Below, one piece after another: positions 1-12,145 of a stretch of DNA of 64,000 bases. Numbering within the stretch: the first letter of the stretch is position 1; each line of letters opens with the position of its first letter. The position numbers and the translations under genes are program-made. The stretch is from positions 124,001 to 188,000 of the forward strand of contig BGZK01001004.1 of the NCBI GenBank assembly GCA_005406025.1, given 5' to 3'. Below the pieces are notes generated by a model. That model was not told where the DNA came from, did not search any database, and worked only from the letters and a program-made list of their open reading frames with translations. Origin of the DNA: Eumeta japonica (Eukaryota; Arthropoda; Insecta; Lepidoptera; Psychidae).

Positions 1-3000
1 ATGACCAGTTAGTTGGTGCAAAACTTATTAGCTTAGCTATACACCCTAAATTCAGAACAGAATCAAGAGTATAGATACAGAATCAAAGTACTACTTGATC
101 GTTGGCATGTCATTGTTACCTTTACGGCAGAATGTAGGATCTGCCATGAACTTCAGTATGTGCTTAGAAATGAATTCTATGATAGCAATAGATTCAGCAA
201 TTCTTCCTCGTCACCATTTATTTTTTATTCTAGAACTATCATGGTTACATATTAGTGGTTACAATAGATAAATAGAACAAAACTGGAGTGTTATGCACAT
301 ATTGCCTGTGCAGGCCTAGACAGTCTTTGTAGTCTATTAATACTATTGGTATCATCAGTGTAATAAAGTTGTGTAATAATCATTGTTATAAGTTACTGTG
401 AAATCATTAGAAACTGATCTCATAAAAAAAATTTGAAAAATTTAAAGTATAATTTAACATCAGAATAGTTTATATAAAGAACATTATATCAAAAACATTT
501 ATTATGTGCAAAATATATACATATATATTTTGTATGAAGTGAATGAAACTGGTTAACAGCCATTAAAAGTGAAATTCACTGTTATTTATGCAGTTAATTT
601 TAATTTACTTCAATGAATTGTGAAAATAATTTTTAGTATGAATTAAATATTATTAGTACAAAAATCCTTTCAAAATAATGGTGATTACACTGATTTAATT
701 GAAGATCCAAGAAAAATAATTAATACCTGTGCAATAAGATAAAAACAGTAGTGTCACATTAATTAAACTTTTTCTTTATATATATTTCAGTAGATGTAGT
801 AATGAGATTTTATTTTTTAATATAATTTGCAAATTTAATTTGTATCTATTGTACAAATAAAATTTGGAATCATATATGACTTTTCATTTCTACCTTTTAT
901 GAATAGAACAAGCACTTTTATTTAAACAAAAAAAATATGTATTATTGTTTATAGTTTTATTGAAATGTGAGTATTAAGAAAATGTGATTTGCCCATTAAT
1001 TTTAGCATCAGTGCTGAACAGTTAACGTTATATGTAGCTCCATTTGTTGGTAAGAACTATGATAATGACATAGTAACAATGTAAACGGTAGTCCATTAAT
1101 TACATGGGGTGATTTTGACGATTTTGAGACCCTCCCTGCCTTAGTAAGGTGTTGTGAGATTTTGCTTGTCCCTCTCCAGTGCTCTTCATTTCACATGAGA
1201 TGTTTGAAAGTATATTTTCTGAGGAGCTGTTCGATCTTATTCTGAATGCAAAATATTTTTTTTTATTTTTGGGGAATCTCTGCTTCGCGCTGCTTTCCAT
1301 AGCTTTGTCACTTCTTCATCTTGTAGATGTATCTTTTCACATATGCATTATAAGTAATCATGATAACTAATTTAATTACTCACTTAATTTATTAATTAAT
1401 TATCATCATTTGTTACCTAATTAGTGTCCTATATATTGTTCCAAATTTTCTAAATCTTGAAACTATTTGATTTATTTGACATGATTTCACTAATAAAGGA
1501 TGGCAAACCTAAATATTATTATTAACAAAGGGCTTGACACTCAACTTCTCCTTATCCTCTAATTTGTGTCCATTTGAAAATTGTGCATAAATTCCAGGTG
1601 ATTTGATTAACTTAATCAAATTATTTCTTGCAAATATATGGTAGTGTCAACAAAAATTTTGAGGATCACTGAGTTTTACTTGTGCACATAACAGTTCAAT
1701 GTGGTATAATATTGTCTGAATGGTGGTTAAAAGACTAAATACATATCTCAATTAGATGAATGTTTCATATCATATGTATGATAATAAAAATTAAAATTAT
1801 GGCATTGTTGCATTTGTTAAATTTCACACTTTTTTTGACAAATCCGATTGTAATTGAGCTATTTGCCTTATCTGGGAAAATGATAAATTATTATTCAAGT
1901 TTTTAGGTAAGACAGGTACTAGCTGCTGTTCCAGTTTACTGCTCCTCGTCCTATACAAAACACAGTAAATTGGAATTCTTAGAAAGCCTTGATACTATAT
2001 CCAACTCTGTCTAATTTCAATAATATAATGACTTAAACACTGACATTACCAAAGACAATCAAGATCACAAATAAAATAATTACCTTTTACTTGTGCTTCA
2101 CATGGTTTATTACCATTTGCATCTCTGCTATATGAAAAAGAACCAAATACAATACATCACCTTCCTCTAATTCTCTGATGACACTACTGGTACAAAAAAC
2201 ATTGCATTTAAATTTGATATCTTTTATAGTCATTCATCGGTCTCCCAAGATATAGGATTTCTCCTAGTTTAGAAGCACAGGAACTCATTATTTTGTATCC
2301 AATATATAAATTTTATATGGGTACTCTATGGCATGCCTATATAAAAATATTTCCTTATCTATCGTTTGAATATAATTATTATTATTTATACTCAAAATTC
2401 TTGCAGAATGCAACCCCTGAGTTTTATACGGAAAAAAACATTTTATGAAAAACATTAAAATATATGTTTTTTTTTATCCTAAACATCATTACATAAACAT
2501 ATACATAATTTGTAATTGTTTCCAAATCTTTACATGGATTATCTTTTGCCCATATGAGATTTATCACAATTTTATGAATTTTTTATCTAACTACTTTGTT
2601 TTATTCATCTTAAAAAAAAGTAATTGACAATTTAATTAAATAAAAACAATCCAAAAATGCTGTTGTAGTCTGTTAATACAACACAACTAATAATACTTTT
2701 TTATTAAACTACAATATAGTAGACATGAAGGAGATGCCACATTTATTAGGTATTATCTATTCACCTATGGCTTTGCCCATGTGCCTGTTAATGTTCCTTC
2801 CTCTTTTACACATAAACGATTTTCCTGTCAATTCCAACCTTATTCCCGCTTTCAGTTCTGGTGCCGATACTGTTCCTGATTTCGATCCCGATTTTTGACC
2901 TCAGTCCCATTTTTAATTACTCTCCATTTTTCAATAAATCAAACGTGTGATCAGAAGGCTGTGTACTTTTTTTTTAATAATGTTTATTCATATTGTGATG

Positions 3001-3455
3001 GCTTTTGAAGCTAGTAATTATTCTTTGCCTCATAAATTCTCACACTAGATCTTTAAGTGATGGTAACTTTCTTTCTGAAAATCAGTTTAAATGAAATAAA
3101 GTCTATACTCTGCTCCAAACTAAGCTCTATCTACCCGTGAAAATTGCATTAATATCTCTTCAGTAGTTTCAGATATGTGCATGGACAAACAAAAAATTTT
3201 AAAATAGATTTCTCTTGTATTGCCTTTCTTTCACTGTACCTTTTCCATTTTTATATATACTTTCAATGTACAGACATCCTGTTCTGCTATTTTATTATAT
3301 GTGTAGATTACTCATATATGCTTGTTCTTGTGGGCCCTTGTAGGTTTCTTTCTTTTTTGCACTTAAATTGAATCATCAATGCGTGATAAAAAAAGTAATA
3401 ACGATGAGTGATTTTTTTAAACTAGCAAAAAGAAAACCTGTTGGAAAAACTAGTT
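1..3455. other. AT-rich stretch with no recognised gene
   Basis: No conserved reading frame or splice-consistent exon chain was found on either strand. The longest ORFs are AT-rich and 60-66 codons. A plus-strand AATAAA at 856-861 could belong to the 3' UTR of a gene left of the window. Positions 1105-1215 carry a C-rich patch (tgacgattttgagaccctcc) that resembles degraded repeat fragments. Positions 2855-2940 carry short 'ccgat'/'ctggt' style motifs also seen near 17450 and 58450. Confidence 0.4.
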
Positions 3456-3461
3456 TTTATT
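3456..3461 (-). promoter_or_regulatory. Polyadenylation signal of the ACTMAP-like gene
   Basis: AATAAA on the minus strand (TTTATT on the plus strand), about 95 nt past the stop codon at 3555. Position and strand fit the 3' end of this gene. Confidence 0.55.
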
Positions 3462-3554
3462 TCTTTAATAAAACTCGCTTACATAAGTACAACTTGTAAA
3501 TGTAAATATATATAAACAAAATTCAATAGGAAAATTTTACCAAACTAATGATTA

Positions 3555-4429
3555 TCACAGTCCTTCAATAACTATAAATTGACTACGCAAACCATTTTCA
3601 CCACCGATTCCACATTCTGGGAGGATATATGTAACATTATCTTCTTCTCTATTTGGTGAGAATTCCCATAAATTTTCATTGCTCATGGCTAATTCATCTA
3701 TACGCCAAACAGAGAGGTGGCGTGATTTTCCATGTTTACAAAGTATGTAAACATTACTAGTAGGGGCATCAGTAATTGCAGGTTCTTTTGTAATGATGAT
3801 ACCACACACAAGAGCCCAATGTGCTTTGTGACCTTTTTTAAGACAGGGCGAATGATTGAAATCAGCATCATATCTGAAGTTCATGTTAAAGCAAATATGA
3901 ATGTACACCTATCAACAAATCAGGTAACTATTTGGAAAGGATACGGTACCAATAATATTGCATTTGATAACAATTTCTTGATTATAATGCTATTTGACAA
4001 ATCCTTATGAATCTTGACTTCAACATTGTTAATTTCAGAGAAATTTAAAACTTTCTTAATCAATTTTTCCATAAATTTACAACTAAATATTTCACCGTTA
4101 TTGCTGTAGCCTTTTGCTTTAGCCAGTCGTAAGAGTTCATCTATGGACACTTTTCCATTTAACATCATTGATAAAGCGACTAATCCACAAGTTGGACCGA
4201 TTTGTAGAATTGACTCGAAATGTCTATATACAAATTTGTATGGTTCAATTTCCATACATATTTTGTTTTTTCGACAAGCTTCGCGTAATTCCACGAAGTC
4301 TGAAGCCCATTCACATGCATTATCTTCATTCTGATTGCATTTATATTGTGTTTGTGTTTCGTTCTTTTTATAACTTCTAGCCATTAACAACTGCGGTAAA
4401 GGTGGTGGAGGTGGAGGCAATGAGCACAT
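3555..4429 (-). CDS. ACTMAP: Actin maturation protease (ACTMAP / C19orf54 family), two exons
   Basis: Two coding exons on the minus strand, 4429-3945 and 3873-3555, join across a 71-nt intron (donor gtatcc, acceptor cttcag) to give about 267 aa. The join restores the family motif VPYDADFNHSPC followed by GHKAHWAL, which fixes the splice sites. Visible features are a proline-rich N-terminus (MCSLPPPPPPLPQ), the presumed catalytic cysteine in GPTCGLVAL (residues about 78-86) and the presumed catalytic histidine in GHKAHW. In this family the enzyme removes the acetylated N-terminal residue of immature actin in the cytosol; the proline-rich start is thought to bind profilin. The length is somewhat below the human protein. 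A minus-strand AATAAA lies at 3456-3461. The start at 4429 is the first ATG and gives the expected polyproline leader. No key residue appears to be missing. Confidence 0.88.
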
Positions 4430-5840
4430 TTTTACAAAAATACCGTATAGAAAAGAGATATATGTATATATATAGTGAAAACAATGTCTTTTGCACTAAA
4501 TTCTTTCAACAAAAGCAGGATAACTTTTGAAGTCAATTAGAACTTGTTAAATTTGTAATGAAACATAAATGTCAAATGTCTACGACATGAACATTTATGA
4601 CATAACAAGTAAATACTAATTTTTAATATTAGTCACTGAGCTTTAATGCTTTTAGTGATATTAGTTATCTTCGACAACTGCTGGGCATTTCGTATTTAGG
4701 GTTCATGCAATTTACCGCTGATCATAAACTAGCTGACTGTGATTATTGACGAAAATTAATTTCAACTTCAATCTTGCCTTTTTTCTAAAATTTATTTTAC
4801 CCTGTGAATGCCGAATGTTCGAACTTTTCTGGGTATTCGACTGGTTTTTACTTACTTCAATCCTCGAAATTATTCGCAATAATATCTTCTGCATTATAAC
4901 AATTAAAGCATGTTTATTATCATAAGAAAAAAACAAATACAAAACAATAACTTAATTCCATTTTAATAACTTAAAACCCAAAACAAAGTACAGATATATT
5001 TGATATCATACAAACTATAAAATTAGCATATATAATGTTTTACTTTTTTAAATGTAACATTTTAATAACGAAAAGATTCCACAATAAATATTTTACACTA
5101 TAACGGAATAAATAACAGGGAGACGATAATAGTGATAAATTGGAATTATTTCTATTTCTACAGAAACAATATTTTTATACACAACAATAACAGATTAACG
5201 ATATGGATATTCATCCACCAAACCTAATATTCGATCCCTTAGATCACGTAACACTTCATTAACTAAACTCAATTTCGTACATTTACCATTCTATTCTGTT
5301 GCTCTGTGTATAATATAAATGATCAATATATAACTACAAAAGAGTTTGACTAGAGTACAATTTTCTTTGAGATGTAATTTTAATATTTCTATAAAAATAA
5401 AAATGCTAATTAGTTTAATAAAGGCAAAGCTCTATTATGCTTAAAACAGTTTCTATTGTTAAGTAACCGAAAAATGCAAGAAATATGAGACCGGTACTGT
5501 TTAGGTCTATTTATATTAACTCGGTTTATATCTCAGCTTTGATCGCATTTTAAATGAAGAAATACAAAATATTATTCCAAATAATACTCATGACTTGAAA
5601 TCTACCACAAATAAAATTAATTTTTGCTTATCGAAAATCAGAAATACCATTCTTTTTTTATATGCTTTGTTATTGCATTTTTGACGGGACCCTTCTACAT
5701 CGTAACAGAATGTGGAACGAAACTGTACTGCACTGAGCATGTAAACTCAGTGCTACACTGAATGCAATTAGTGAGTACTAAACAATCTGTTTTAGCAGTT
5801 GAGAAGATAGCATATAGTACCCGTCTAAAATTTTCGAAAA
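4430..5840. other. Upstream region of ACTMAP-like gene; nothing else recognised
   Basis: AT-rich DNA with no convincing coding potential. The promoter and 5' UTR of the minus-strand ACTMAP-like gene should lie just above 4430, but no core element is clear enough to call. A 76-codon minus-strand ORF at 4712-4942 looks like chance. Confidence 0.35.
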
Positions 5841-5843
5841 AAA

Positions 5844-5888
5844 TGTGCTAATGATAAACACATCCATAATGTGTTTATCATTAGCACA
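5844..5888. repeat. Perfect 20-bp inverted repeat (hairpin)
   Basis: Arm 5844-5863 (tgtgctaatgataaacacat) is the exact reverse complement of 5869-5888, with a 5-nt loop (ccata). Similar ttcgaaaaaaa runs sit on both sides, near 5833 and 5902. No polyA or transposase is associated. Confidence 0.85.
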
Positions 5889-5989
5889 TGCATAATCGCA
5901 TTCGAAAAAAAAAGAGACGAATACAATTATTATTTGTTTTTTCCTCGAAAATCAGCGTACACGTTTGAAACGTCAAATAAACCTCTGCA

Positions 5990-6432
5990 CCTTTTTGACG
6001 TGACAACGTCTTAAATTAGGTTGCGGCTGGGAGTCACTTATGAAAAAGTGTAACGCTCGGTAACGTAACGATGAGTCACCGAACGAGAGAGAGGCCCGCC
6101 GAATGCCTTGCGTCTCTCTCCCACTCAACTATGATCGGTCTGCCGCGCGCGCAGCACTAGAGAATTATGCATAGCTTGCAAATGTATTGCAAGTTATTGT
6201 ATGTATATTTGTATATAAATACGTATGTATGTGTAAAGGTAAAATAAAATTTTGTTAATATGAAATTCAGTGCGAGATTCTTTGTATAAATTAATGTTTT
6301 AAATATAATTCTTTGTATAAATAAATGTTTTAAATTGTTACTATTATTTCATCCTTCTTCCTACTATACGAATGAATATTCACATTAAAATGATTTTACC
6401 ATTCAAAGTCGTTGTCACGTAAAACTTTCGCC
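5990..6432. mobile_element. Probable short TIR (MITE-like) element
   Basis: The left end reads ttgacgtgacaacgtcttaaa at about 5993. The right end, read on the minus strand from about 6425, gives ttttacgtgacaacgacttt, so the two ends are imperfect inverted repeats about 430 bp apart. The interior is mixed: a GC-rich part (6000-6160) and an AT-rich part holding a 27-bp tandem duplication (6277-6303 and 6308-6334). There is no coding sequence. Superfamily and exact ends are not determined. The poly-T of the neighbouring LINE begins at 6461, just outside the right end. Confidence 0.45.
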
Positions 6433-6876
6433 CGTATACCGACTTTACAGGCAACCAAATTTTTTTTTTTTTTGTTTCCCTCTTGCGGCGAGGAGGAGGT
6501 AAAAAATGTTTATCCTGCACACCCTCGCACCCGTACGCGTGGGTAGTGTGGGACTGAAACCCACCAAAAAATTCCTCCTGAAAGTGAAGTAATTGGGTCG
6601 GCTATGCTATTTAGTCGGTCGAGACGAGTCGGATGACAAGTCAGACGACTTTGATAGCTTCACCGAGTGCGGCTGGACGGCACATGTGAGTGCCGACGGC
6701 GCGTGACATGCGCTATCGACGACGCCTGGAGGAAGTCGTCTCGGCATAGGATGTCGCAGGAAACCGTCACGGGTCGGTTCTCTTCCCTCCTGCCCGGCCG
6801 GAGGCGGTTAGCGGCGGCCGAGTGGAGTAAGGGAGCTTAGGTCGATGACCTGACTAACGGATAGACCTACTCTAAG

Positions 6877-9687
6877 TCAGTCATGGGTATCGTTGACGTC
6901 ATTAAGGCTTTCAACTGCCGCTGTAAGAGCGTCAGGTGGATCGGTAAGTACGTTCCGTGGCCTACGGATAAGGTGGATGGGATGCAGCGGTTAATAGTCA
7001 ACCGCCGCGCGAAGGAGCGCATTGGGATGTGATCCCGCGATGTCGAAGAATCGCTTCGATGCGTCCTTCATATTTTTGGAAATAGTGGGGAGTTCTAAGT
7101 CCCTATGGAGAATTGAATTACGAACACACCAATGTGCGTCCGTTGCGGCTGTACAGAATTCATTCTGTATTACCTGTAGTCTATGTAGTGCTTTCGGAGC
7201 GGCGTGAGCGAAGACGAGAGACGCGTATGTCATCACCGTCCTAATGCAAATTTTGTATATGGTACGTTTATTACGTCTAGATAGTTTACTTTTCTACCGA
7301 GCAGGCCCCGAGCCTTGCTTTGTAGAAAAGTGCAGTATTCTAACACGCTCGATATGATCTCGGAAGTGTAGATTTTATCGAGCGTGACTTTTAAGTATTT
7401 GTAGTTCCGTTGCCACGGAATGTTCGCATCCAACATTTTAAGGGAGTGTTTTTGTCGACAATGAGTCGACTCTAATCTTACCATACTTGAATTGTATGGC
7501 TGCTGATTTGTCGGGGTTTACTTCTATCCTCCACTTCCGGAACCATTGACCTAGCTCGTCAATGGCCCTCTGGAGAGGAGGGTGAATCGGGTGCTCCTAT
7601 TCCTACCCGTAAAAACGCGGTATCGTCCGCGAATAACGCGAGTTGGACGCCAGACGACGACGGTCGCGGTATATCGTTTGTGTACGCGGAGCAGCAGAGA
7701 GGGTGGAGCCTTGAGGAACTCTTGCTCTGATAAGACGTCTTGTCGAGTGAGTGCGCTCATGCCTAAATGTGAAATGTCTGTTTGCTAAATAATTTTGAAT
7801 AATGATTATGAGGCGATCTGGTACTTGGAGGGAATATAACTTATAAATAGACCTGCGTGTCATACCCTACCGAAGGCCTTGGCTACATCAAAGAAGACAG
7901 CTACGGTGGTACATTCGGTTTCAAAGCCCTCCGAGACATACTCTACTAAGCGGAGGACTTGCTGTGGACAAGAATGGGCTGGGCGAAAGCCGAACTGTTC
8001 ATCTATGATAAGGCTTTTCCCTAAGAGGTGATCGCTAAGGCGAGTTTTGAGAATTTTCTCAAAAAGTTTGTCCAGACCGCTCAGGAGGCTGATCGGTCTG
8101 TAGCTGGCAGGGAGATCGCGTGGTTTCCCTGGCTTGTGGATGCCTATAATCTCCGCCTCCTTCCAAGCGGGAGGAAAATAGCATTTTTTAGGCACGCGTT
8201 AAAAATCGCGTCCAGTAAGCTTCGCAACGGTATAGAAAAGCATTTGATTGCTTTATTACTAATACCATCGAGGCCCGGTGCCTTTCTGGTGTTAAGTGAT
8301 TTCACTAGCGTTTGGACTTCACTGGGTGAGACGGGAGCCAGATCGTCTTTAGATTCGAGGGAGGTTTTTTGAGAACCTCTTCCTCGATGCGACTGATATG
8401 AGCGATGTCGTGCGGAGGGAAGCGTGAGAGCATTGAGTCTCTATAGAGTCTGCAAGGCACTCTGCTATTTCCGCGTCGTCTATGGCCACTGAATTATCAG
8501 GTTTTTTGAGTGGGGTTTAAGGGTATATCCCTCGGTTTTGAGCGCTTTGGTAACTGCCCAAAACGCTTTGTGGGATAGTTTAATTTCTTCCCTAAGGTCG
8601 CTCCAACTCTCATTTCGGAATTTCCGAACGCGAGCTTTCACTTCGCGTTGGAGAGCTCGCGCTCTGGATCTGTACTCGGGAGTGGGATATGCGCTCGCGC
8701 GGCGCAAAGCTACGTTTTTTGCTCTTATCAATTCGAGAATATCGGGCGGAAACTTTCGGCGATCCGAGGATGCCGGAACCTCCCACTCGCTCTCCTCGAC
8801 CACTGTCCTGACGTGGTCGGTAAGAGCACCTATGGCAAAGTCAATCTCGTCTGTAGACGCGATGTCATTGGGAATGCTGTTGAGGTTTGGAGTGTCGATT
8901 TCCTCAAGCACGGTCGACACTCTTTTCCAATTGGTAATTTTACGGATGGGAATAGGCCTCCCGCCGTCGGGAGGTCCCATTTTTAATATAACCGGCCGGT
9001 GGTCAGACGTGAGACCGTGTATTGTCTCAATACTATTGAAATTAAGTGCAACTCCTTTCGTGAGTGCGATATCTATCGTCGAGGGTCTATGTGTGACGAC
9101 ATGGGGAAAACATGTCGACGTAGAGGGCGCGATGATTCCGAAGTCTAGTCTGTCCTCGAGTTCGTCGAGTTTAATTCCGTTATAATTGTTAGATGGGCAG
9201 CCTCATTTTATGTTTTTACTATTGAAATCACCGAAAAGGATGACGGCATCCCCTAAGGCAAAGAGGGCTTTTAGGTCGCGCCGGAGCAACCGTTTTGGAG
9301 ACGGAAGATAGACCGAGACTATGACGAGTGTACTATGGCCCGTCATAGCGAGTCTACGACCCGTGGCTTCCATATTTGTAAGTGGAGGAATATAATAGGG
9401 CCGCAATGTAGGGAGCGTCTGTAGTACAGAGCGGTACCCCCCTTACTACTGTATGTCCTGTCCGTTCGTAGTTGGACATAGCCTGCGATGCTGCAGGCTT
9501 TAAGCCTATTTGGTTTAAGATATGTTTCTTGTACGAGAGCGATATCGATGCTGTTCTCCGAAATACATTTTTTTAACTCTAAAACGTTCGAAGTTAGACC
9601 GCAAGCGTTGAATGATAATAATCTAATATTTTTTGGTTTGAGGCGCCCAACTGAGGGAGGAAAGCTATTACACCCGGGTGAAGACAT
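6877..9687 (-). pseudogene. Jockey-type ORF2 (AP endonuclease and reverse transcriptase), disrupted
   Basis: The start is an ATG at 9687 (MSSPGCNS). The endonuclease part shows LLSFNACGL, ALVQETYL and, in a shifted frame, ILFGDFNSKN near 9215. The reverse transcriptase spans about 8980-7230 in at least four frames: a segment with YRPISLLSGLDKLFE (8195-7860), a segment with RVPQGS (about 7700), and the catalytic FADD box in a third frame at 7633-7622. The C-terminal part (7236-6877) reads LHRDLELPTI and RRPRNVLTDPPD, which is typical of the clade, but has an in-frame TAA at 6991. The number of breaks shows an old, inactive copy. Confidence 0.85.
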
Positions 9688-9765
9688 TTATATGGACTCT
9701 AATTTAACCATCAGGTGATGGCATCTGACGAGAACCATGAGTTTCTCTTCGACGTTACTGCACGC

Positions 9766-11358
9766 TCAGAAATCTCGGGCGAATTCCGAAATCTCCGAGC
9801 TCTTAACGGCGCGAAGGATGGACATCACCGCTTGGATGTCGTCTCCAAACGATGAGGTGCTCGCGGTCGCGGAAGCGGGGAGCGACACGGGTGGCTCGCG
9901 GCGGACAGTATCTCCGGACGGTCCCGGAGCGGCCCTCGGTGGCAGCGTGGGCTTTGGCTTACCCCACGGGTTGGAGGCGGGACGAGAGGCGGCAGCCGGG
10001 GGGATTGGTTTGTTCCCCGCAAGATCGGGGAAGTTATTTAGATCCCGAGGCGGAGCTACGGGCCTACTTTTAGGCCAATTGGGATGAGGCCTATTACGAG
10101 AAATAAATTTAGGGGCTTTCGGACATCCCCTATAGTTGGCCGTATGCTGCTGGAGACAATTCACGCAGGAGAGTTTCTCTCCTGACTCACGAGTACGCGG
10201 GCACTCTCTGGTCCAATGTGGGACCAAACATATCACGCAGCGCGGGTCCGCATGACAGTTGGCGGCCGCGTGGCCGTACAACTGGCAGCGGTGGCACTGC
10301 CCTGGACCTCCTTTCTTGTGCGGGGCCTCTACTCGGATACTCGAGAGGCCACACACCATGTTCAGATTATTGAATATATTCTTGGCTTCCTCGGTCCTGG
10401 GAAGGACGGCGAGAACTAGCCATAATGGTGAGCCGTCTTTGCGGCAAAGTCTGTGCACCGAGTGCACAGGGAAGCCCTGGCCGCAGAGGTCGGCTTGGAT
10501 TTCGTCTACCGATAAGGCGGTAGGAATGCCGCGGATAACGGTCTTTAGTTTACGCTCCTCCTCGAGGGCGTACGTGTGAAATTGGACTTTGAAGTCCACG
10601 AGATATTTGTTGAGACTGCGAAAAGTCTCAACGTCTGGGCAGTGAATTTTAATGCCGTCGTCGGCGGTGCGGACGGCTTTACTGTAGTTTATCCGCAGAC
10701 GGGTGCAGACTGCGGATATTTGGAGGAAGTTAGCGCCTTTGGGCAAGAAAATGGTTGTAGGCAGTTTTAGGCCTAGGAGGTGCGGTGGGCTTGGCACCCG
10801 TTCTAGGAGCGGTTTTGGCGGTCACCGCCGGCGTGGAAGCGGAGACTGGATTTCGGGTTGACTCAACCGGAGCGGTGCTCGTAGTCTGAGTCTGTTGGGC
10901 CGCGACGGGGGAAGGGTTTGCATCATTTGCACGGGATGTTGGCGCCGATGATGGGTCTATGCCCATCTCCGGCTGGTCGCGAGCCACCTTCGCTTTTTTG
11001 AGCGCTTTTCTTAGCGCTCGTTTATTTTTACCCTTTACGAGGGTAAATGAGGTGTTACTGTTTTCGGACTAGCTGTCCGAACCGACGACTGTGCCATCGG
11101 AGCACGTCGCTCCTTCGTCGGACGATGAGCTCGCCTGGCGTTTATTTTTATTCGTCTTTATTGGTGATGTTGCGCGGCTCGAAGCGCGGCTTGAGACGGG
11201 GGTCACTCTCGCGATTAGTTTTTAACTACGTCCTGAGGCGCTTCGTATCCTATTTCGGACAGCGCTTTGGTTAGGACCTGTTGTATGAATTCTAACATGA
11301 TGGGAGTTTTGGGGTCAGACCCTCCCGCGCCAGGGGAGCAGGGAGAATCTTGGTCCAT
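9766..11358 (-). pseudogene. Jockey-type ORF1 (gag-like, zinc-knuckle protein), disrupted
   Basis: An ATG at 11358 opens a frame beginning MDQDSPCSPG that stops after about 48 codons near 11215. Coding continues in other frames: about 11030-10750 (KNKRALRKALKKAK and a Pro/Thr-rich linker), then 10797-9766. The last block carries the recognisable gag core: a region containing KLKTVIRGIP and then Cys/His knuckles (CHRCQLYGHAAANC, CVICLVPHWTREC, CVNCLQQHTANYRGC). These bind element RNA in the ribonucleoprotein of jockey-clade LINEs. At least one frameshift near 10770 and one in-frame stop are visible, so it cannot make the full protein. ORF2 begins 79 bp downstream. Confidence 0.82.
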
Positions 11359-11447
11359 CGTATTAACGCTAACGGTATATATACATGAGTGATACCGTGC
11401 GCGTTTGACCGTACAGTTGCCGGCTGTCGCGCAGGTGTCTAATTACC

Positions 11448-11479
11448 GTCTATTGTTCGTCGGGACGAACAATAGACGA
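11448..11479. repeat. Short inverted repeat in the LINE 5' UTR
   Basis: cgtctattgttcg and its reverse complement cgaacaatagacg lie a few bases apart (11448-11479), upstream of ORF1 in element orientation. It could form a stem in the element RNA; no function is shown. Confidence 0.6.
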
Positions 11480-11939
11480 CGCGGGTCGGCCGGCCGAATT
11501 CTCGGAGCTCGACGGGCAGGTATACGAACACACAATGGGATGCTCAGCTATGTTTGCGCGGTATGTCGTCTAGTAAGTCTTTTTTAATATTGAGGTTTTT
11601 AAATTCGAAATGAGGGGCGCGCGGGTTTTGACCTAGCGGCCCTAACAGCTCCGTATCCGAGCTAGGTCTGCTATAGACCTAGCAAACGGGTACGGAGGAT
11701 GGAGTGAGGATGATGGAGGGTGGGCGGGCGACACCTGGTATCGGCGAGGAGCACCCTTCAAGGCCGGTGGTCCCAGGTTCATCCGGGTTTGCCGTTCCCT
11801 GAAAGGGAAAGGCCAGCGCCCGGGGCTCGCTGCAAATCACCTCGTTGACACCGTTAGGTAGCCAGTGATTTGGCCTTAAGGGTTTTTCGAAAATGTCACT
11901 TTATTTGTGAAAGCTTAATTAAAAGCTTTCAAAAATTCA

Positions 11940-12145
11940 GCGAGTTAAAAACCTGAAATAATAAATTATTATTAGTTGTGGAGCGTGGCGGCCGGCGGCG
12001 TAGCGGACTTTCGATCGGCAGGGCCGGGAGGGTCGCGGGGCGCAGCGGGGCGGCGATCTGCACAAAAAGCGAATAGCTTAGTTAGAGCGCTGGGAGCGTG
12101 CGCGCGGTAGCGTCCGTTCGGGGCGGGCGATCGAACTGAACTGCC
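11940..12145 (+). promoter_or_regulatory. GC-rich, CpG-dense block, probable CD98hc promoter region
   Basis: About 150 bp of strongly GC- and CpG-rich DNA (roughly 11990-12140) sits between the 5' end of the LINE and AT-rich DNA leading to the CD98hc start codon at 12957. It is unlike the AT-rich flanks and the LINE frames do not explain it. The transcription start is probably near its right edge, leaving a 5' leader of about 0.8-0.9 kb, spliced or not. No TATA box or initiator is clear enough to call. A leftover piece of the LINE 5' UTR or of another element is the main alternative. Confidence 0.45.

Larger units (their letters stand above)
6461..11930 (-). mobile_element. Jockey-clade non-LTR retrotransposon (LINE), near full length, broken
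   Basis: The element is on the minus strand and much richer in GC than its surroundings. The 3' end is an oligo-T run at 6461-6473 (poly-A on the element's strand). Going 5' come a 3' UTR (6474-6876), ORF2 (endonuclease plus reverse transcriptase, 9687-6877), ORF1 (gag with zinc knuckles, 11358-9766) and a GC-rich 5' UTR reaching about 11880-11930. Both ORFs carry several frame changes and in-frame stops, so the copy is dead. The 5' boundary is approximate and no certain target-site duplication was found. The order and motifs match jockey-type elements common in Lepidoptera. Confidence 0.88.

Noticed and set aside
8538..9185. 215-codon plus-strand ORF
   Set aside because: Antisense shadow of the jockey reverse transcriptase in GC-rich DNA.
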